Shown here: piece after piece, positions 59,303-64,000 of the stretch
How the letters are laid out: every line of letters begins with the position of its first letter
Numbering within the stretch: the first letter of the stretch is position 1
Source: Pelosinus sp. UFO1
GTDB taxonomy: Bacteria > Bacillota > Negativicutes > DSM-13327
DNA length: 64,000 bases
Assembly (NCBI RefSeq): GCF_000725345.1
Contig: NZ_CP008852.1
Span: forward strand, 4,456,001 to 4,520,000
Direction: 5' to 3'
Position numbers and translations under genes: made by a program
Notes under the pieces: model-generated
The model's input: only the letters and a program-made list of their open reading frames with translations
What the model was told of the DNA's origin: nothing
Databases searched by the model: none

Positions 59303-60538
59303 TTATGCGTACAATGGATATTTTTTGCACAGATCGGCAATCATGGTAGCAGCCTTGGTTTTTACTGCATCATCTGCTGAATTCTTCAGTACCATAGCAA
59401 TAATCTCAGCTACAATATCCATATCTGCTTCTTTCATACCGCGAGAAGTAATCGCTGCTGTACCAATACGAATGCCACTGGTAATAAAAGGGCTAGTAGG
59501 ATCATAAGGAATGGCGTTTTTATTCACAGTAACACCCACCGCATCTAGCACCTTCTCTGCATCTTTGCCTGTCATATTCTGCGGACGCAAATCAACCAGC
59601 AACAAGTGATTATCAGTGCCGCCAGAAACCAAAGTGAACCCAGCCTTTGACAAACCTGCTGCTAAGGCTGCTGCATTTTTCACAATTTGCTGTTGGTACA
59701 TTTTAAACTCATCTGTTAACGCTTCTTTGAAAGAAACGGCTTTTGCAGCAATAACATGCATTAATGGCCCGCCTTGCATGCCAGGAAATACGGATTTATC
59801 AACTTTTGCTGCTAACTCTGCTTTGCACATAATTACGCCGCCACGTGGTCCGCGCAAAGTTTTATGCGTTGTTGTAGTTACAATATCAGCATGTCCGATA
59901 GGACTAGGATGTAGTCCTGCTGCTACTAAACCAGCAATATGCGCCATATCCACCATAAATAAGGCTCCTACTTCGCGAGCAATTTGACCCATACGTTCAA
60001 AATCAATAATTCGAGAATAAGCACTTGCACCTGCAACAATCATTTTGGGGCGATGCTTGGCAGCTAGTTCGGCAACTTCATCATAATTTATACGATGGGT
60101 TACCTCATCTACACCATAGGGTACAATATTAAAGCATTTACCTGAGATATTAACAGGGCTGCCGTGAGTCAAATGTCCGCCATGGGCTAAATTCATCCCC
60201 AAGATCGTATCACCCGGCTGTAAAAAAGCAAAATATACTGCCGTATTTGCTTGGGCACCAGAATGAGGCTGTACATTGGCATGTTCTGCACCAAAAAGTT
60301 GTTTCACCCTATCAATCGCTAGCTGTTCTACAACATCTACATGTTCACAACCACCATAGTAACGTTTTCCTGGATAGCCTTCCGCATATTTATTTGTCAA
60401 CACGGATCCTTGGGCTTCCATAACCGCCTTACTCACAAAATTCTCAGAAGCAATTAGTTCCAACTTATTTTGCTGCCGATGCAATTCTAAATCAATGGCT
60501 TTTGCAATTTCCGGATCAAAACTTGATAGCATACTCAT
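59303..60538 (-). CDS. glyA: serine hydroxymethyltransferase
   Basis: 411 aa from the ATG at 60538 (GGGGGA 6 nt upstream). Interconverts serine and glycine with tetrahydrofolate, supplying one-carbon units. The PLP Lys is K226 in [14 protein letters not shown]; also [22 protein letters not shown] and the C-terminal [11 protein letters not shown]. Order ywlG-glyA matches Bacillus. Confidence 0.96.
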   Translation of the reverse strand: MSMLSSFDPEIAKAIDLELHRQQNKLELIASENFVSKAVMEAQGSVLTNKYAEGYPGKRYYGGCEHVDVVEQLAIDRVKQLFGAEHANVQPHSGAQANTAVYFAFLQPGDTILGMNLAHGGHLTHGSPVNISGKCFNIVPYGVDEVTHRINYDEVAELAAKHRPKMIVAGASAYSRIIDFERMGQIAREVGALFMVDMAHIAGLVAAGLHPSPIGHADIVTTTTHKTLRGPRGGVIMCKAELAAKVDKSVFPGMQGGPLMHVIAAKAVSFKEALTDEFKMYQQQIVKNAAALAAGLSKAGFTLVSGGTDNHLLLVDLRPQNMTGKDAEKVLDAVGVTVNKNAIPYDPTSPFITSGIRIGTAAITSRGMKEADMDIVAEIIAMVLKNSADDAVKTKAATMIADLCKKYPLYA

Positions 60539-60560
60539 GTTTATTCCCCCATATTTATAA

Positions 60561-61106
60561 TTACTCATAAACAGCCCGTGAACCGCCAATTAACTTAGGA
60601 CGGGTTCGAGCTGCCGTAACAAACGCATGTCCAATATGTTTCCGGGATAACCGTACAGGTATGGCTACGGCTTTTAAATGCATACCAATTAAGGTACTCC
60701 CAATATCAATCCCCGCATGGGCCTTAATATTTTCTACTACAACAGGGTTTTCAAAAACCCTCATCGCCTCAGATGCTAAGGCTCCGCCCGCCTTTGGAAC
60801 AGGGATTACCATGACAGGTTCTAAACCATAGCGTTCACTGACTTCTGCTGTTATTACTAGTCCGCGATTTAAATGTTCACAGCACTGTATTGCAAGGCAC
60901 ACTCCAAACGGAGCACATGCCTCCAATAAGCCGCCTAAAATAGCCTTAGCTACTTCGGAAGAGCCAGAAGAACCGATTCTTTCACCAATTACTTCACTTG
61001 TACTACAACCTACTACTAGAATTTGCCCTGGAGCAAGTTTTGCGATTCCTAACAATTCGGTAGCAGCCTCTATCGTCTGTGTTTTAATTGCGTCCAGTTC
61101 TATCAC
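60561..61106 (-). CDS. ywlG: YwlG/DUF436 (TIGR01440) family protein
   Basis: 181 aa from the GTG at 61106 (GGAGG 8 nt upstream; GTG at 61121 precedes it). Motifs [30 protein letters not shown] and [19 protein letters not shown] define the family, whose function is not established. Always near glyA and rpiB in Firmicutes, suggesting a metabolic enzyme with a conserved Cys-Ser-His set. Confidence 0.88.
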   Translation of the reverse strand: MIELDAIKTQTIEAATELLGIAKLAPGQILVVGCSTSEVIGERIGSSGSSEVAKAILGGLLEACAPFGVCLAIQCCEHLNRGLVITAEVSERYGLEPVMVIPVPKAGGALASEAMRVFENPVVVENIKAHAGIDIGSTLIGMHLKAVAIPVRLSRKHIGHAFVTAARTRPKLIGGSRAVYE

Positions 61107-61131
61107 TGTACTAACCTCCACCAGATCATCT

Positions 61132-61569
61132 TTATATTTCTAATGCAGAGATTTTTTCAACTCGCTTCGCGTGGCGACCGCCAAGAAACTCCGTATTAAG
61201 CCAAGTAGAAACAATCATTCGAGCCAAACCTGGGCCAATGACTCTTTCCCCCATAGTTAAAACATTGGTATCATTGTGTTCTCTCGTCATTTGGGCTGAA
61301 AACACATCGTGACAAAGAGCAGCTCGAATGCCTTTTACTTTATTGGCAGCAATACTTATACCAATACCGGTACCACAAATCAAAATGCCTCTCGTATACT
61401 CGCCACTAACTACAACATCACAAACTTTTTTTGCGATATCTGGATAATCAACTGCCTCTGCAGAATAAGTCCCAAAATCTTGAAACTCGATGTTTGCTTC
61501 TGTCAACAAACTCTTAATCTCTTCTTTCAACCGAAAACCGCCATGGTCACTACCTATCGCTACTAACAT
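61132..61569 (-). CDS. rpiB: ribose 5-phosphate isomerase B
   Basis: 145 aa. Interconverts ribose 5-phosphate and ribulose 5-phosphate. [16 protein letters not shown] at the start; catalytic Cys C65 in [17 protein letters not shown] and H98 in [17 protein letters not shown] before the ATG. A hairpin AGCGTGT/ACACGCT (61600-61619) lies between it and ywlE. Confidence 0.94.
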   Translation of the reverse strand: MLVAIGSDHGGFRLKEEIKSLLTEANIEFQDFGTYSAEAVDYPDIAKKVCDVVVSGEYTRGILICGTGIGISIAANKVKGIRAALCHDVFSAQMTREHNDTNVLTMGERVIGPGLARMIVSTWLNTEFLGGRHAKRVEKISALEI

Positions 61570-61619
61570 TATAAACCTCCAACCTCTTTACAATAAGGTA
61601 GCGTGTCTTAAAACACGCT

Positions 61620-62111
61620 CTATTCGTCATTTTTCTCTATGCAATCCTTTTTTCCTGCAAGGGTCACTATTTTCTTCCAAGACTTTTCTAAATTTTTTTC
61701 TATTTGCTCTGCACACATCTCATAAACAGCAACATTCTCCCCATAAGGATCCATAATATCTCTATCCTCTCCGGCAAACTCTGCCAAGGTATAGACCTTA
61801 TCTATCGCCTCAGGCATAATTCCAAGCACCGCCGCCTTATGACTCGCTGTCATGGTTAAGAGTAAATCAGCAGATTGGATATCCCCAGGGAGAAGGCGAT
61901 GAGAACGATGACTTAGCATATTGATACCACGCCGCCCCATAGCCATTTGAGCTCCCATAGAGGCGCCACCCTCACCCCATACAGCAACACCAGCAGATGA
62001 CACAACAATTTGATCCGTTAAGTAATGTTTCTCTATTTTGCCCCTAAGCAATACTTCAGCCATGGGACTACGACAGGTATTGCCCGTGCAAACAATTAAA
62101 ATTTGCAGCAT
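61620..62111 (-). CDS. ywlE: protein-arginine phosphatase / low-molecular-weight tyrosine phosphatase (YwlE-like)
   Basis: 163 aa. The CX5R loop is C8-TGNTC-R14, with the general acid D121 in DPYGENVAVY. The Thr at the fourth position after Cys (T12, GNT rather than GNI) is the known feature that makes Bacillus YwlE arginine-specific, counteracting the McsB kinase. Synteny (mntP-ywlE-rpiB) agrees. mcsB is not in the window. Confidence 0.9.
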   Translation of the reverse strand: MLQILIVCTGNTCRSPMAEVLLRGKIEKHYLTDQIVVSSAGVAVWGEGGASMGAQMAMGRRGINMLSHRSHRLLPGDIQSADLLLTMTASHKAAVLGIMPEAIDKVYTLAEFAGEDRDIMDPYGENVAVYEMCAEQIEKNLEKSWKKIVTLAGKKDCIEKNDE

Positions 62112-62169
62112 ATTGATCTTTCAACTGCCCTTCTCCATTTAATATTATATCTCATCCGTTACATTTTTA

Positions 62170-62766
62170 TCATATCACTGTCCACAGCACGTGTAATCCT
62201 AGCAAAATAAGAATCATTCCGCCTAGAAGCTCTACTCTGCCGCCAATACATCGCCCCACCTTACGGCCCAAGCCTAAGCCCATTAAGGCAATAATAAAGA
62301 TTACACTCCCTAAAATGACGCTTAATTTCAGCAAATCTACATCCATCATACCCATGCTGAAACCGGCGGCAAATGCATCAATACTCACACTTGTTGCCAA
62401 TACAATAAGAGAAAAACCCTGCAAGGGGTGTACCTTATTTTTATTTGGAACAGTATCCGCCAGATTTTCCTTAATCATATATATGCCCAACCCAGTTAAA
62501 ACCAATGCTCCTAAGATACTAGCCCAATTTTCCATTGCAATAAATGAATATTGGCTATGATATGTACCTACCCGCTCCACTACTGCTCCCAAGAAGTGCC
62601 CAATATAGTAACCTAGCAATATAAGTACAATGTGAAACAAAGCAAATACAACTGCCGCCCGGAAAACAATCTTACGCCGCATTCGATTCATACCGATAGG
62701 AACCGCCACTGAGAACAAATCTGTTCCCAATGCTGCACTTAGCACCAGGATCTCTAAACTACTCAC
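62170..62766 (-). CDS. mntP: manganese efflux pump MntP-like membrane protein
   Basis: 198 aa from the GTG at 62766 (GGAGG 9 nt upstream; the upstream frame is not supported). Six membrane helices in two inverted repeats, each opening with a conserved Asp: AALGTDLFSVAVPIGM and TSVSIDAFAAGFSMGM, typical of the MntP/YtaF (DUF204) family. Position equals Bacillus ywlD/mntP. Confidence 0.88.
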   Translation of the reverse strand: MSSLEILVLSAALGTDLFSVAVPIGMNRMRRKIVFRAAVVFALFHIVLILLGYYIGHFLGAVVERVGTYHSQYSFIAMENWASILGALVLTGLGIYMIKENLADTVPNKNKVHPLQGFSLIVLATSVSIDAFAAGFSMGMMDVDLLKLSVILGSVIFIIALMGLGLGRKVGRCIGGRVELLGGMILILLGLHVLWTVI

Positions 62767-62818
62767 CCAACCCCACCTCCACTTAGAGTATATATATGTG
62801 GAGTGCATGGGGGATATG

Positions 62819-63868
62819 TTATCCGTTCACGATACGATAACCACTTGCTTTGCGAAGACGATTCATAATCGCCAGTCCAAGCCCATCTTCTGGAATACCT
62901 TCGGTATAAATTATATCTACAGGATTATCATCGTAACTTCGCAATGCCTTATATAAATTGGCAGCAATTTCATCAATTCTCTTACGACTACCATAAACAA
63001 AAGCTACTACTTCTTTCGGCAGCCTAGCTGCTGTTTCTGTTGAAACCACGGCACCTACTTTTTTACCTTCTGCCAGCGCTGTGTTTATTTCCTGCAACAG
63101 AAGATCTGCCAAATGAGGGTAGGCACCTTCAAATAAAACCATAGGTGCATCTGGAGCGTAATGACTATATTTCATTCCAGGAGACTTAGGTGCAAGTTCA
63201 AAACTACCGGCAAGGGTTGGATCAATTTCCACTTCCCCTACTGTTGCCATTAGCATTTCTAAGGTAATCCCCCCCGGTCTTAACAAGGTTGGTACGGGCG
63301 TAGTACAATCCACAACAGTTGATTCTACACCAATTTGGCAATTACCAGCATCCACAACAGCATGTATCTTCCCCTCAAGGTCATCCAATACAGCCTGGGC
63401 ACTCGTTGGACTAGGTCGTCCCGAGGTATTCGCACTAGGTGCTGCAATGGGCGTATCCGCCAGGGAAATAAGCTGCCTAGCAACTATGGAGTCCGGCAAA
63501 CGAATTGCTACCGTCTCTAGCCCCCCTGTAATAATATCAGGCACGATAGCCTTACGCCGCAATACAACGGTTAGAGGTCCAGGCCAAAAAGCCTCCATCA
63601 ATACTTTCGCATTTGTTGAAATATGCGCAGCCAATTGATCAACATCCTCACGATTGGCAATATGTAAAATCAAAGGATTATCAGAAGGCCTACCCTTAGC
63701 TGAAAAAATTCCAGCTGCAGCTTTTTCATCAAGTCCATTAGCCCCTAGTCCGTAGACAGTTTCCGTAGGAAAGGCCACTAGCTTGCCTTGTTTTAAAAGT
63801 TCTGCTGCCTTAGATAACACCGCCTTATCAGGATTTTCTTTATCCACAATAAAATATTCAGTATGCAT
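62819..63868 (-). CDS. ywlC: L-threonylcarbamoyladenylate synthase (Sua5/YwlC type)
   Basis: 349 aa. N-terminal YrdC domain (about 10-205: KLVAFPTETVYGLGANGLDEKA, KGRPSDNPLILHI, IAAPSANTSGRPSPTS) makes threonylcarbamoyl-AMP for the t6A tRNA modification; the C-terminal Sua5 domain (about 230-345) is linked by a proline-rich segment with SPGMKYSHYAPDAPM. ATG with TAAAGG upstream. Confidence 0.95.
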   Translation of the reverse strand: MHTEYFIVDKENPDKAVLSKAAELLKQGKLVAFPTETVYGLGANGLDEKAAAGIFSAKGRPSDNPLILHIANREDVDQLAAHISTNAKVLMEAFWPGPLTVVLRRKAIVPDIITGGLETVAIRLPDSIVARQLISLADTPIAAPSANTSGRPSPTSAQAVLDDLEGKIHAVVDAGNCQIGVESTVVDCTTPVPTLLRPGGITLEMLMATVGEVEIDPTLAGSFELAPKSPGMKYSHYAPDAPMVLFEGAYPHLADLLLQEINTALAEGKKVGAVVSTETAARLPKEVVAFVYGSRKRIDEIAANLYKALRSYDDNPVDIIYTEGIPEDGLGLAIMNRLRKASGYRIVNG

Positions 63869-63884
63869 AACTAAAAACCTACCT

Positions 63885-64000
63885 TTACAGTCCTTCTATC
63901 ACCACAACCCGCTCAATGCCACCGTAGTCTTTTATAATTTCGCTTAGTTTAAAATCCCCGCTTTTTTCTGCCATATTAGCTACAAGCTGAGCTTGCCCAA
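63885..64000 (-). CDS. prmC: PrmC (HemK) C-terminal end, peptide chain release factor methyltransferase (cut by window edge)
   Basis: Only the last 37 residues are visible; they end FKLSEIIKDYGGIERVVVIE and GL. The pattern of an interaction-ready helix followed by a D-x-GG-I-x-RVV strand is that of PrmC C-termini. Identity rests also on the Firmicutes order prfA-prmC-ywlC. It ends 17 bp before ywlC. Confidence 0.75.
   Translation of the reverse strand, partial: GQAQLVANMAEKSGDFKLSEIIKDYGGIERVVVIEGL

Overview
The window looks like the chromosome of an endospore-forming, flagellated member of the Firmicutes that has an outer membrane, i.e. Negativicutes, most likely Sporomusaceae (Pelosinus/Sporomusa-like; the genus is inferred). 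Sporulation genes (spoIID, spoIIQ, spoIIID) and a Bacillus-like gene order lie on the same stretch as lipid A genes (lpxC, lpxD, an lpxL-type acyltransferase), BamA, TamB, three Skp/OmpH proteins, TolC, an MlaE-F-D lipid transporter and the flagellar P- and L-ring genes flgI and flgH. Only a diderm sporulating Firmicute combines these. No rRNA, tRNA, CRISPR array, prophage or intact insertion sequence was seen.

Almost every gene is on the minus strand, so transcription runs from 64000 toward 1. In that direction: (1) 64000-59303, prmC, ywlC/sua5, mntP, ywlE, rpiB, ywlG, glyA, the same order as in Bacillus; (2) 58919-51081, a branched-chain amino acid operon paaK, ACT protein, ilvN, ilvC, leuA, leuB, ilvB, with an extended -10 promoter and leader hairpin; (3) the only plus-strand genes, an Lrp regulator and a PLP aminotransferase (49258-50903); (4) 48710-45103, comEB, a double-MazG protein, tagO/wecA-type transferase and wecB/mnaA; (5) 44896-37730, the F-type ATP synthase operon (Z, I, B, E, F, H, A, G, D, C); (6) 37433-30377, ywmB, murA, spoIID, spoIIQ, spoIIID, mbl, flgF; (7) 30244-26292, flgG-A-H-I-J; (8) 26230-22641, a secreted trio (AMIN plus phosphodiester glycosidase, a small biotinyl/lipoyl-like protein, an S55 SpoIVB-type protease); (9) 22430-4060, the envelope cluster: mlaE-F-D, tolC, tamB, a sigma factor, a small membrane protein, bamA, a POTRA-like secreted protein, three ompH paralogues, lpxD, a YjbH-like beta-barrel and lpxL; (10) 3784-1, an ABC permease and ATPase of unknown substrate and the start of lpxC.

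Intergenic spaces are unusually rich in dispersed elements. Family A (nine copies plus two half copies) consists of 50-130 bp imperfect palindromes with arms resembling ACCACAAAGACACAAAG. Family B (three copies, about 100 bp, behind spoIID, murA and atpC) and family C (two copies, 136 and 239 bp) are hairpin-rich and share a CGACTAAG core. The strongest regulatory signals are a near-consensus tolC promoter with a palindromic operator at the start site, a sigma-E-like promoter before spoIID, a consensus promoter before tagO, and three GTATATAC-type boxes at exactly 22-bp steps upstream of the unassigned ABC system. The least explained items are that ABC system, the POTRA-like gene whose best start is AUU, and repeat families B and C.
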